Assembly: GCA_015680865.1 (NCBI GenBank)
Contig: JADAKE010000008.1
Location: 1-64,000, forward strand
Direction of reading: 5' to 3'
Source of the DNA: Enterococcus lacertideformus
GTDB lineage: Bacteria; Bacillota; Bacilli; Lactobacillales; Enterococcaceae
Length of the DNA: 64,000 bases
Under the pieces are notes generated by a model that searched no databases, was not told the DNA's origin, and saw nothing but the letters and a program-made list of their open reading frames with translations. Shown in pieces: positions 18,472 to 28,135 of the stretch (positions are counted from its first letter, which is position 1; each line of letters opens with the position of its first letter). The position numbers were made by a program, and so were the translations under genes.

Positions 18472-19677
18472 ATGGATGTTCTTACACATAAGTGCCCTAA
18501 CTGCGGTGGCCCCCTCACATTTGATCCGAAAGATCAAAAATTCCATTGTGATTACTGCTTAAATATCTACACGGAAGCCGAGGTTAGTCAGTATGAGCAA
18601 GCGCAAAAAGAAGCGCAGGGTGTTGGGCTAGAAAATCAAGGACCAACTAAAGAAACTGCTGAAACAGATTTCACTTTTACCGCTGATGAACAGTTAAATC
18701 AAATGAATGAAGCCGAACTTAAAGCTTTTGAAGAGGCAGGTGGTTTGACCGATGCCAACGATCAAGCCACACCTGCTGAGGACAGGACGGAAGAAGACAC
18801 GATGGAACTATTTCTTTGTCCTAGCTGTGGCGCAGAAATCGTAACAGACGCAACAACTGCTGCTACTTATTGCTATTATTGCCACAATCCAGTTGTCTTG
18901 TCTGGTCGATTAAGTGGACAATTTTTACCAAATAAAGTCTTGCCTTTTGCAGTAGAAAAAGAAGAAGCAGTAGAAAAATTTTTAGATTGGACAAAGAAAA
19001 AATGGTTTATTCCTAAAGCGTTTTTCAATAAAGAGCAAATCGATAAGCTTACAGGTGTCTATTTTCCTTATTGGGCAACAGATGCAACAGTAGCTGGTTC
19101 TTTACAGGCTAATGGAACGGTTATTCGTATCTGGCGAGTTGGCGATATTGAATATACCGAAACAAAGCAGTTTGCCGTCCATAGAGAAGGGACTCTTTCT
19201 TTTAAAGAGTTGGTAAAAAATGCCTTATCTAAAAACACTCAGCAAAAAATGGTGGAAGCTGTTCAACCTTTTCCTTTAAATAAAGCGATTGATTTTAAAA
19301 GTCAGTATCTAGCAGGTTTCCAAGCTGAAAAACGCGATATCGAATACGAATCCATTAAATCACAAGTACAGCATGAACTTCAAGACTACTCAGAAAAACT
19401 ATTGCGTGATACAGCAAATGGCTACACGACACTGACAAATGTGCATACTTCTGCAGACATCACTAGTGAGAAGAATGAATATGTACTACTTCCTGTCTGG
19501 CTAGTTACCTATCATAGCAGTAATGCAAATAAAAAAGTCTATTATTATGCAATGAATGGTCAAACAGGTAAAGTGAGCGGTGTCTTGCCAATCAGCCATA
19601 AAAAACTCGGATTAACAGCCTTCGGTCTCTTTACTGTCTTAGCTATCCTCTTCATGATTGGAGGGTATTTGATATGA
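18472..19677 (+). CDS. Double zinc-ribbon protein with C-terminal membrane helix
   Basis: About 401 residues. Zinc ribbon 1 is CPNCGGPLTFDPKDQKFHCDYC near the start, then an acidic linker, zinc ribbon 2 CPSCGAEIVTDATTAATYCYYC at about 120-145, a conserved globular region (PFAVEKEEAVEKFLDW...YFPYW) and one C-terminal helix (GLTAFGLFTVLAILFMIGG). It resembles the TFIIB-type zinc-ribbon proteins encoded with SPFH and TPM genes in Firmicutes, whose role is unknown. I prefer ATG 18472 to the GTG three codons upstream; no strong ribosome site decides it. Intact, between two broken operon partners. Its stop overlaps the TPM start (ATGA). Confidence 0.75.
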   Translation: MDVLTHKCPNCGGPLTFDPKDQKFHCDYCLNIYTEAEVSQYEQAQKEAQGVGLENQGPTKETAETDFTFTADEQLNQMNEAELKAFEEAGGLTDANDQATPAEDRTEEDTMELFLCPSCGAEIVTDATTAATYCYYCHNPVVLSGRLSGQFLPNKVLPFAVEKEEAVEKFLDWTKKKWFIPKAFFNKEQIDKLTGVYFPYWATDATVAGSLQANGTVIRIWRVGDIEYTETKQFAVHREGTLSFKELVKNALSKNTQQKMVEAVQPFPLNKAIDFKSQYLAGFQAEKRDIEYESIKSQVQHELQDYSEKLLRDTANGYTTLTNVHTSADITSEKNEYVLLPVWLVTYHSSNANKKVYYYAMNGQTGKVSGVLPISHKKLGLTAFGLFTVLAILFMIGGYLI

Positions 19678-20473
19678 AAAAAAGATTCTTACTCTTTTTT
19701 TTTAGTGGCACTTGGTTTCTTTTGGAGTAATGATGTTAAAGCAACTACGGTAACCGTTAATGATGAGGCTGGATTATTTACACAAGAACAGATCCAAACT
19801 TTGGAAACACAAGCTCAATCAATCAATAAAAAAATAAAATGGCAATTATTTATCGTGACCACCAATACAAACTCCGAAGAACCTCGAACCTTTGCCGATG
19901 ATTACTTAAGAAATGCGATTGGTAACGATCAAAATGGTTCAGTTTTATTAATCGATATGGGGCAACGAGAAATCTATATTTCCACTTCTGGAAATATGAT
20001 TGATTACCTTGATGATCATCGGATAGATGCTACTTTAGATGATGTATACAATCAAATGACAAACACTGATTATTTTGCAGCAGCACAAGCTTACTTGTCC
20101 AAAACTTCAGAATATGTAGACGCTGGTGTTCCAGGTGGGCATTATCGTGTTGATGAAAAAACTGGAAAAATCACTCGTTACAAAGTATTAACGACTATGG
20201 AGGGCGTTATTGCTATTGTTTTGGCCTTGGTTTTAAGTCTTGTTTTTTATTTTGTGACGGTCTCTAGGTATCAATTAAAGTCAGGAACTTACAAATACCC
20301 GTTTAGAGAAAAATCCAATATAAAATTAATAGACAAGACAGATCGCCTCACTAACTCCTTTGTTACCACTCGTCGGATCCCTAAAAGCCCCCCTCCTGGC
20401 AGTTGCGGTGGTGGGAGTACCGACCCACTCCAGTGGCGGAGGAAGTTTTGGTGGTGGTGGCCGAAGTTTTTAA
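19674..20473 (+). pseudogene. TPM-domain protein (YgcG-like), two frameshifts
   Basis: ATG 19674 overlaps the previous stop. The signal peptide MKKRFLLFF is followed by a run of nine T where eight would give LVALGFFWSNDVKATTVTVN. The TPM domain then reads cleanly (DEAGLFTQEQIQTLE...VLLIDMGQREIYISTSGNMIDYL...) with a transmembrane helix near residue 180. Near 20425 an extra G shifts the Gly/Ser-rich tail, which would otherwise end in GGGSFGGGGRSF, the usual C-terminus of such proteins. TPM proteins are secreted/membrane-anchored; in plants a TPM protein repairs photosystem II, but the bacterial role is unclear. Confidence 0.85.
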
Positions 20474-20510
20474 TATAATAAAAGCAAATAATTATTGATG
20501 TTCCGCTAAC

Positions 20511-20578
20511 TTAAGATGCTTCCTTCATGTACTGTCATCAGTGTACGCTGACACAGCTACATGAAGGAAGCATCTTAA
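20511..20578. terminator. Bidirectional hairpin between TPM gene and Ers-like regulator
   Basis: Perfect 21-bp arms TTAAGATGCTTCCTTCATGT(A) at 20511-20531 and their complement at 20558-20578, around a 26-nt loop. It separates two convergent genes; TTTTTC follows on the plus strand. Confidence 0.8.
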
Positions 20579-20594
20579 TTTTTCTATCGTTTCA

Positions 20595-21251
20595 TTAAAA
20601 GATAATATTGTCTTCTAACAAATCCATATTAGTAATAATTATTCGGTGATCTTTGACTGTAATTATACCATTTTGCTTTAACTGCTTTAAAATCCGACTC
20701 ACACTACTAGCAGTAGAAATTCCACAAAATTTGGCGATTTCTTCATTTGTGATCACAAAATCGATCATCATTCCTTCTTCTGTACGTACACCGAATAAAT
20801 CATATAATTCATAAAGTTGTGTACACACAGCACCTAATTTTCCATTTAAAAGCATTTGTTGCATTTTTTTCATGGAATAAAGCAACCGATATCGATAATA
20901 TTCTTTCACATAATGTTGCATCTTAGGATCATTATTGATATGCTCCCAAAATTTTACTCGATTGATTCGGTAAAATTCTGCATATTCCGATTCAACACGT
21001 ATGTTATACGGCGAATCGATAAATTGAGAATATTCATCTTTTAAAAGTGAAACAATTTCAAGATCCTTGATATACCTTAAGTTAAATTCTCTTCCATCAT
21101 TTGAGATAACGCTCGCCTTTACTGTCCCTTCTTTTAAAATATACGTATAGCAATCTTCCACTCCTTCAAAAGTTAGATACTTATGATATCTTTTACGTAC
21201 AATCGGAAATTGATTCTTTTCCAAGTACTCTTTTAGCACTCTACTATCCAA
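20595..21251 (-). CDS. Crp/Fnr-family regulator, Ers/Srv (PrfA-like) type
   Basis: 218 residues. An N-terminal cyclic-nucleotide-binding-like beta barrel (YLTFEGVEDCYTYILKEGTVKASVISNDGREFNLRYI) is followed by a C-terminal helix-turn-helix VITNEEIAKFCGISTASSVSRILKQLKQNG. The wording and length match the PrfA-like regulator Ers of enterococci and Srv of streptococci, which tune stress and arginine/virulence genes; I assign the subgroup from memory. The start appears to be TTG at 21251 after GGGGGAGC. Monocistronic and intact. Confidence 0.8.
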   Translation of the reverse strand: MDSRVLKEYLEKNQFPIVRKRYHKYLTFEGVEDCYTYILKEGTVKASVISNDGREFNLRYIKDLEIVSLLKDEYSQFIDSPYNIRVESEYAEFYRINRVKFWEHINNDPKMQHYVKEYYRYRLLYSMKKMQQMLLNGKLGAVCTQLYELYDLFGVRTEEGMMIDFVITNEEIAKFCGISTASSVSRILKQLKQNGIITVKDHRIIITNMDLLEDNIIF

Positions 21252-21442
21252 TCATGCTCCCCCATCCAAACGTTTATCTAAAAAAAATAATACAAGATTT
21301 CTAAGAATTTTAAAGTTCAAAGGTATTTTACTAATGATATTAACATTTGTTAAGTACTATTTTATACTACCTAAGCGATTTTTTTCTTCTTTTTGTTTCG
21401 TTATACTGCGAATGTAAAATTTTTAAGAATAGAGGGAAAAAA

Positions 21443-21721
21443 ATGAATTACTGGATGAAAACTATTATTAATCGACTTGAAACAGCTTATCAAACAAGGT
21501 TTGACATGAAAGCTTCTTTAGTTTTCTTAAATGATGCTTACCAAAATTCAATCGAACTAATCAAAGCGGTCGATGAACAACCAACAAATGAATTAGAAGA
21601 ATTTTTAGAGCTGTTTATGGCAACACGTGACTTGTTTATTCGGCAACTTGTTGATCGTTACCCATCAAATTATCATGATGTCGAAGTCCAAATTCAAAAA
21701 CTAAAAGCTTATTCAGATTAA
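21443..21721 (+). CDS. Small helical protein of unknown function
   Basis: 92 residues starting after AGAGGGAAAA. The sequence is predicted to be almost wholly helical (MNYWMKTIINRLETAYQTRF, NSIELIKAVDEQ, LEEFLELFMATRDLFIRQLV). No signal peptide, Cys or known motif. It precedes the MFS remnant by 18 nt and may be co-transcribed. I do not recognise a family. Confidence 0.65.
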   Translation: MNYWMKTIINRLETAYQTRFDMKASLVFLNDAYQNSIELIKAVDEQPTNELEEFLELFMATRDLFIRQLVDRYPSNYHDVEVQIQKLKAYSD

Positions 21722-21739
21722 GGGGAAAACAGAAAACAC

Positions 21740-22231
21740 ATGGAAAAGAAATTATTCAACAAATATTTTATCGGGATCACACTTATCAATTTCATCGTCT
21801 ATTTGATTTACTATTTACTGATGGTTATCATTGCTGTCATCGCACAGGATAATTTACATGCTAGCATGAGTCAAGCAGGCTTTGCTTCTGGTATTTATAT
21901 TATTGGTACCTTGCTTGCACTTCTATTTATGGGGAAACAGCTTGAATTACTCGGTCGTAAATTCACTTTACGAGGTGGCGCAATCTTTTATCTACTTTCA
22001 ACTTTGGCTTATCTGTTTACTCCAACGATTGGGGTATTGTACCTTGTTCGTTTTTTAAATGGCTTTGGTTATGGTACTGTTTCAACAGCAACAAATGCGA
22101 TTGTCACAGCTTATATCCCAGAATCAAAAAAAGGAGAAGTAATCAACTATTACGGCCTAAGCACAAGTTTAGCTGCGGCAATCGGCCCCTTTTTAGGAAT
22201 GATCTTACTGAATCTAACTGATTTCCATTAA
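21740..22231 (+). pseudogene. MFS transporter, N-terminal five helices only (deletion-truncated)
   Basis: 163 codons. Five transmembrane helices with the MFS motif A region (MGKQLELLGRKFTLRGG, after helix 2) and LYLVRFLNGFGYGTVSTATN. After MILLNLTDFH the frame stops, and the DNA continues as the reverse complement of the GH85 gene, whose own 3' end is missing. A normal MFS protein has 12 helices and about 400 residues, so more than half is gone. The natural reading is a chromosomal deletion that joined two convergent genes near 22215-22232. Function lost. Confidence 0.85.
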
Positions 22232-23819
22232 ATGTTTCAAAAGTACCGTCAACAAAGCCTAATACTAGTTTTAATGTTGTTCTATCCGTCGCTTTAGCTG
22301 TTGTAGTAAATAACATGTTTTTTTCGACTTTGACTTTTGTTTGATAGAGTTTGATCTTGCTTGTTACTTCTTCTGCTAATTTTCCTTTAAAAGCCAAAGA
22401 ACTGCCACCATTAAAAGCAGTAGTATAATCAATGCTACCAGCTAATTTATTGCCAGTTCCTTCTTCAATGATGAAGCGGTAAGTTGGCATGATATCTTGA
22501 AGACTCCGATTATTCCATTCATCTGTTGAAACTTTTTGACCATTAATAAAATAGCTATAGCCATTTCCAACATTGAAATTTGTTATGAAAGGCCATTTGG
22601 TAACGGCTGTTTGTTCAACAGAAAATGCTGAGATACCAGGCCAATTCGTCCCGATCGGCCGTGTACTTTTAGTAGGGTCACCTTGTTCGTTGATCCAAAA
22701 TTTTTCTTCTTTTTGTTGATATTGCATTTGACCACTGGAAGAAGAATAGGTCCAACTTGGTACATAAAGACCCAATGACGTATAAGGAATTCCCTTATCA
22801 TCAGTAAACAAATCCCATTTAACCGGTGTATCATACCCTTTTTCTTGGACATCAATTCCCGCAAACAAATCATAGGGATCAATAGCTAAACTTTCTGCCT
22901 TTGCTTTTGATTTACGTAATAAATCTTGTTCTGCTAACTCAGATGTATTCCACCAAAAGTTCAAAAACATACTATCTGCTACTGGATTCAAATTAGCATC
23001 AACTAAATACTCTTGATTTTTATCAGTCAACGCATTTTGCCAATCCATTTTTCCGTCATTCGTCATAGAATCGTACCACATAACTTCTAACGAACCAGCT
23101 GATTTTTGTTTAAATTCTACAATCAATTCTTTCATTAATTCTGCGTGCTTTTTCGTTAGATTGGTTTCTGTTTCTTGATTGATGAACCAGCCATCAAACC
23201 CATATCTTTGTGCAACTTCGATCATTTTGTCTACGATCGGAAAATGCCCTTGAACATTTTTTTCTAAAAAAGTGTTCAACCATTCGATTTTCCCACCATG
23301 GGTCCCTTGAGGAAAAAAGATTGTGCCTAAAACAGGAACCCCGTTTTTATGTGCAACGTCGGTAACATCTGGGCTCGGTGGAACAATGATTCCTTCACCA
23401 GCTAATCCACCCCAATAAACCAACTGATCAATATATTGCCAATTTGAAAAAACATTCGCATCAAAGTGGTTAGTACCTCTTGGTGCATTCCCACTAGTAC
23501 TGTTATTCATGATCGAAAGTGCAACAACCTTCATCTTTTCGTTTTGTGTAGCATTCGATTTTAATAAATGCGATTTCTCCACACGTGTTGCTAAAGGCTC
23601 TACACTGACATTATATTTCGCGTCAGCATCCTGATCAAACGTCCATTCAAGTAATTCATCAGGGAACCAGTAAGAGGACTCTGGTTGATTATCCATTGAA
23701 ATCCTTGATATCTCAGGATTTGTTGAATCTACTTGCGCATAAACGACCGGTTCTTTCAGTGCGATTCCCATCATCACCGTTACCAACAATCCAGCTAAAG
23801 TACCTTCTAACTTCTTCAT
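22220..23819 (-). pseudogene. GH85 endo-beta-N-acetylglucosaminidase, 3' truncated
   Basis: Start ATG 23819 after AGGAGG. A signal peptide (residues 1-28, ending VVYAQ) is followed by a GH85 TIM barrel: PRGTNHFDANVFSNWQYIDQ, LGTIFFPQGTHGG, catalytic DGWFINQETE with N214/E216, and SMFLNFWW. Beta-sandwich sequence follows to about residue 533 (DGTFETFNGN), after which the frame runs into antisense MFS DNA. GH85 enzymes cut the chitobiose core of N-glycans on secreted or host glycoproteins. The catalytic barrel is complete, so activity of the truncated product is conceivable, but C-terminal binding and wall-anchor domains are lost. Confidence 0.85.
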
Positions 23820-23909
23820 CGCTTCCTCCTATAATTTGTTCTTATCTAATAGCTTGCTACAACTTTGCAACGATTACTCCTTTCATGATTATTTTTTTCC
23901 TACCAAGCA

Positions 23910-23924
23910 ATGATAACGCTTACT
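23910..23924 (-). promoter_or_regulatory. Catabolite-responsive element (cre) candidate upstream of GH85 gene
   Basis: The minus-strand sequence AAGTAAGCGTTATCA differs from the WTGNAANCGNWNNCA consensus at one position. It lies about 90 nt upstream of the GH85 start, suggesting CcpA repression when preferred sugars are present. Confidence 0.5.
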
Positions 23925-24027
23925 TAAAAAAGTGTACATGAACAAAGTATAGCTTTATTGAAACAAATTATAGGTGTTATCAATGAACGCTTTTTATTAA
24001 GTTGTCCACTTTTGTTGATATTAGGCA

Positions 24028-24798
24028 TTAATAAAAGCATTCTGTGTGGTGTGCATAGATTTTTTTCAATTGTTCGTTGGCTAATCTCTGACTGGTCACT
24101 AAATAATCGATCTCATGACTAGCAATTGCTTGATGAATGAAGCGTTGTTCTAATTTATCTTGTGTAGCTAACACCATCAAATGATTGGCTTGTTTACGAA
24201 AAGCTCTTTTAACTAACGCTTCTCCTTCATGAGTTTCAGTGACTCCTTGATTAAAATCAAATCCTCGACAACTAATGATCGCAAGGTCAGCAGCATAAGT
24301 CAAAATATCATTATAGGCTTTTGCCCCGTTGATCGTTGCTCTTTTTTGAACGATTTTACCACCGACGATCGATACTTTTGCTGAAGTAAATTCACTTAAC
24401 ATGGCAGCGGTTATGACCCAATTCGTAATGATTTGTAGCCCTTCAAATCGACCTAGATTACGAACTAGATGCAAGCTAGTTGTACTAGAATCTAAAAATA
24501 AAACCATGTCATCTTTGATCAAATTTGCAGCAACATCCGCAATATAACGTTTCTCACTATCTTCGTCTAAATGGGTAATTTTCATCATATAAGGCACATC
24601 AATTTTTTTATTATCTACTACCATTGCACCACCACGAACTCTTCGGATCAGGCCGCTGTGTTCTAATGAAACAAGGTCACGTTTAACAGTGGCTTCACTA
24701 TAGTTTACTAAATCAATCAACTCAGTAATTCTGGCAAATTGATTGATTTTCAAATGATTAACGATTGCTTGTCGTCGCTCTTCTACATCACTTAGCAT
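24028..24798 (-). CDS. DeoR-family sugar-operon repressor
   Basis: 256 residues. The N-terminal winged helix (RRQAIVNHLKINQFARITEL...YSEATVKRDLVSLEHSGLIRRVRGGAM) is the DeoR/GlpR signature. The C-terminal DeoRC sensor domain contains FLDSSTTSLHLVRNL and the phosphosugar-site ITNW. Start after AAAGGAGGG. It lies downstream of the fructose-type PTS and aldolase genes, so it probably responds to their phosphorylated sugar. Intact although the operon it would control is broken. Confidence 0.88.
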   Translation of the reverse strand: MLSDVEERRQAIVNHLKINQFARITELIDLVNYSEATVKRDLVSLEHSGLIRRVRGGAMVVDNKKIDVPYMMKITHLDEDSEKRYIADVAANLIKDDMVLFLDSSTTSLHLVRNLGRFEGLQIITNWVITAAMLSEFTSAKVSIVGGKIVQKRATINGAKAYNDILTYAADLAIISCRGFDFNQGVTETHEGEALVKRAFRKQANHLMVLATQDKLEQRFIHQAIASHEIDYLVTSQRLANEQLKKIYAHHTECFY

Positions 24799-25036
24799 TT
24801 TGATCCCTCCTTTATCGTTCGCTTTATTTTATCATAAACAATTATAACCTCAAGTACACCAAAAAATAGAAATAAAGAGGTCATAATTGAAATACTTGCT
24901 TTAGGAGATAAGTCGAAATAACTAGAGTTAGTTTCACTATTTCAATGAGTTGGTTTATTCCTAGGTATGCTTTGCTTTCATGACCTTTTGTTTTAACAAT
25001 TTCCAATTACTTAAATTGGTTTGAGTAGCATTTTGT

Positions 25037-25897
25037 TTAATATCTATTTGCTTGATCAATTGTATTTAAAACAGTCATCTTATGCTTGACTACTTCTTGT
25101 ACTTTTTTATTCGCATAAGGATAGATCATATTTGGCTCATACATTTCTGGATTTTCATTTAAAATTTCTCGTAAAGCCTCAAAGAAGACGCTCTTAAGAT
25201 CTGAGCTAAGATTTACTTTTGCTACGCCATATTTGACTGCTTCGCTAACCTCTTCATCTGGGTTTCCTGAACCACCATGTAAAACAAATGGAATATCAAT
25301 TTTTTCGTTTAACTCTTTTAATAATTCGATGTTTAATTTGGGCGTCTTATTTTTTGGGTACAATCCATGAGCTGTTCCGATCGCTACTGCTAATGTATCG
25401 ATATTTGTTTCTTTAACAAAGCGTTTTGCCTGATCAAGATCGGTATAGATGATGTTAGCCGCTCAACCTTCTGCCGAACCATTATTACCAATCGTTCCAA
25501 GCTCCGCTTCAACTGAAACGTTTATTTCATGAGCAAGAGAAACCACTTCTTTAGTGATTTTCATATTTTCTTCAAATGACTGTAAGGAAGCATCAATCAT
25601 CACATAGGTATAACCATTGCGAATTGCTCGCAATACATCACTAACTGACCCACCATGATCCAAATGGATGACCACTGGTACTCTACTTGCATGAGCATAA
25701 GCTCTGACAGAATCAACAAACTCATCGTTTAAATAAGCAATTTCATCCGGATGTATTTCTAAAATCACTGGTGCATTCAACGCTTCTGCTTCCTCCATGA
25801 CCGCCTTCAACATATCATAACTACAAATGTTAAAAGCCGGAACAGCAAATTGATTTTCTTTTGCAACTTTTAGCAACTCTTTCATCGTAAATAACAT
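25037..25897 (-). pseudogene. Class II fructose/tagatose-bisphosphate aldolase, nonsense-interrupted
   Basis: The continuous 287-codon frame is broken only by TGA at 25463-25465 (GSAEG-stop-AANIIYTDLDQAKRF). Zinc and substrate motifs are present: VVIHLDHGGSVSDV, EAELGTIGNNG before the stop, then VAIGTAHGLYP, FVLHGGSGNPDEE and KVNLSSDL after it. The length suits FbaA/GatY/KbaY aldolases. It overlaps the EIIBC stop (TAATG). A GGA-to-TGA change is the simplest origin. With the PTS it would have split a fructose- or tagatose-type 1,6-bisphosphate; the exact sugar is not decidable. Confidence 0.88.
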
Positions 25898-27330
25898 TAT
25901 ATTTTCACCTCATGTATAAGATTTTCTTGTTTTTTTATTATCACTTTTTTTGTTTCTTCTTTTTCTGCTACCGTTTTTTTCAAGAGTCCTAGTGAAGAAG
26001 CAGTCACCAGCGTACCAGCTAAAATTGCTAATAAGTACATTGGGAGGTGATTGATTACGTTTGGTATTAGCATGACCCAAACTCCGCCATGTGGTGCAAT
26101 GGAAGTAACCCCTGCAGCCATTGAGATCCCCGCCGCTGTTGCTGAACCAACAATCAAACTTGGAATGACCCGTATCGGATCGGAGACCGCAAATGGGATA
26201 GCTCCTTCTGTAATATAAGAAGCACCTAAAACCCAACAAGATTGGCCAGACGTTCGCTCTTCTTTTGTAAACTTTTTCTTAAACAAAAGAGTCGCTAAGG
26301 CAATACCTAATGGTGGCGTCATCCCAGCTGCCATACAAGCAGCGATCGGTGCATTCACCCCAGCAGACATCAAACCAATCGAAAATGTAGAAATAGATTT
26401 ATTGATTGGACCACCCATATCCGCAGCCATCATCACACCAACGATCAAACCAAATAGTAAGCCAGAAGTATTCCCCAAGCCATTCAACCAATTTGTTAAA
26501 GCATCTAATATCCAAGAAATAGGCTGTTCGATCACAAAGACCATCGCAAGTCCAATGACAAGAATAGAAATAAGCGGCACCACGATCAATTGATACATCG
26601 CTAAAATTTCTTTTTTTATTTTTACTTTATTTGCTAAGAAATCCGTCACATAGCCTGCTAATAGACCTCCGATCATCCCACCAAGAAATCCTGAACCACC
26701 AGTATAGGCAAGAAGCCCGGCAACGATTCCAGGAGCAAATCCTGCCTTCCCTGCAATTGATGTTGCGATTCCGGCTCCTAAAGCTGGAACCATCATGGCA
26801 AATGCAGTATCCCCTCCAATACGAGACAAGGCAGCTGCTAAAACATTATAATCTGTCGCTTCCGGATCAGAAGCAGTGATCCCAAAAGCAAAGCTTAACG
26901 CAATGATGATACCTCCAGCGATAACAAACGGTAACATATAATTAACACCACTCATAAAATGGTTATATAGTGTTGTTTTTTGTTTAGTTGTTACCTCATT
27001 TTGTTTCACCTGCTTTGCCACTACGATGGTATCAGTACCTTTTAGCGCTTCTTCGATCACGATTTCTGGTTCCTTGATTGCTCGGCTCGTCGAGATTCGT
27101 TTGATACGTTTTCCTGAAAAACGTTCCATATTGATTTCTTTATCAACAGCTAGAATAATTGCATCAGCTTTAGTGATTTCTTCTTGTGTTAACTCGTTTT
27201 CTGTTTTGATTCCTTGTGTTTAGAACTTAGCATCATAGCCCATCTTTTTGGCAGTTACCTCAAGCTTCTCTGCTGACATATACGTATGTGCAATTCCAGT
27301 AGGACAAGCAGTTATACCAATTATTTTCAT
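25897..27330 (-). pseudogene. Fructose-family PTS EIIBC, nonsense at codon 37
   Basis: ATG 27330 (after GATGGGGGAG) gives [20 protein letters not shown], the EIIB phosphocysteine site. TAA at 27220-27222 follows in DAKF-stop-TQGIKTENELTQEEI. The frame then stays open for 440 codons covering the rest of EIIB and the EIIC channel (NYMLPFVIAGGIIIALSFAFG, APHGGVWVMLIPNVI). GAA-to-TAA is the simplest change. Re-initiation at ATG 27129 could make EIIC without its phosphorylation domain, which would not transport by the PTS mechanism. Confidence 0.9.
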
Positions 27331-27409
27331 TATTATTCTCCCCCATCAACTTATTCAATAACAATATCCGTTCGTACTTCTAACTTTATTCAACTGATGA
27401 TTGATACAA

Positions 27410-27868
27410 TCAGTTATTCTCATCTTCTTTCAATATAGCTATAATCTCTGAAGCTGTAGTTGCTTCTTTTATTTGTTTCCTAAAAAATGGATCAACTAAA
27501 CGTCTCGAAAGCGCACTGAGAATTTCCAAGTGATTATTTAAGGCCTTTGAAGGAACTACAATAGCAAAAACACACTCAATGGGTTCATCATCCATTCCAA
27601 GATACTCTACTATTTTGCCACTATGAACAAAACATACTGTTGGCATTAGAACATATTTACTTTTAGCATGAGGAATGCCAAATCCCTCCTCTACTCCAGT
27701 CGATACCTCCTTTTCTCGTTCAAAAAACGCTTTGATTATTTTCTTTGAGCTTGTTATTCTGCCCGTTGTTTCAAGAACGTTTCCTAAATGTTCAAACAAT
27801 GATTTTTTTGATCGAATTGAATCATCAAAAAGAATCAAATCTTCCGCAATCAATTGACTAATATCCAT
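27410..27868 (-). CDS. Fructose-family PTS EIIA
   Basis: 152 residues with the EIIA-Fru/Mtl/NtrN domain. The phosphorylated His is in EGFGIPHAKSKYV (about residue 63), and the C-terminal ILSALSRRL segment is normal. It is the first gene of the EIIA-EIIBC-aldolase operon; a GGGGGAGGTT site precedes ATG 27868. Intact, but its EIIBC partner carries a stop, so it has no cognate permease here. Confidence 0.9.
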   Translation of the reverse strand: MDISQLIAEDLILFDDSIRSKKSLFEHLGNVLETTGRITSSKKIIKAFFEREKEVSTGVEEGFGIPHAKSKYVLMPTVCFVHSGKIVEYLGMDDEPIECVFAIVVPSKALNNHLEILSALSRRLVDPFFRKQIKEATTASEIIAILKEDENN

Positions 27869-28058
27869 TTTTTCATAACCTCCCCCACTAGAATTATTAA
27901 CGTTTTCTTTCTTGCTGTGGCAAGTATAGCATCAGTAGATTAGTCATTCAATCCTTTGAACGAATAACGAAAAACAACTCAAAATATAAAAAAATCAATC
28001 AAAAAAATGAATGATAACGGTCAAAAATTTAGATAGTCGGTTGAAAACAGCAGACAAA

Positions 28059-28135
28059 ATGAATAACCTAAATAACCTCCACCAGATTTTGATCTCACTA
28101 AGCAAAATCTGGTGGAGGTTATTTAGGTTATTCAT
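28059..28135. repeat. 33-bp perfect inverted repeat overlapping the M60 gene stop codon
   Basis: Arms 28059-28091 and 28103-28135 are exact complements over 33 bases with an 11-nt loop. The right arm contains the last codons and stop of the M60 gene, so the left arm is an inverted copy of the gene's 3' end. A short T-run follows on the minus strand, so it can act as its terminator, but the perfect length is exceptional. Confidence 0.85.
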
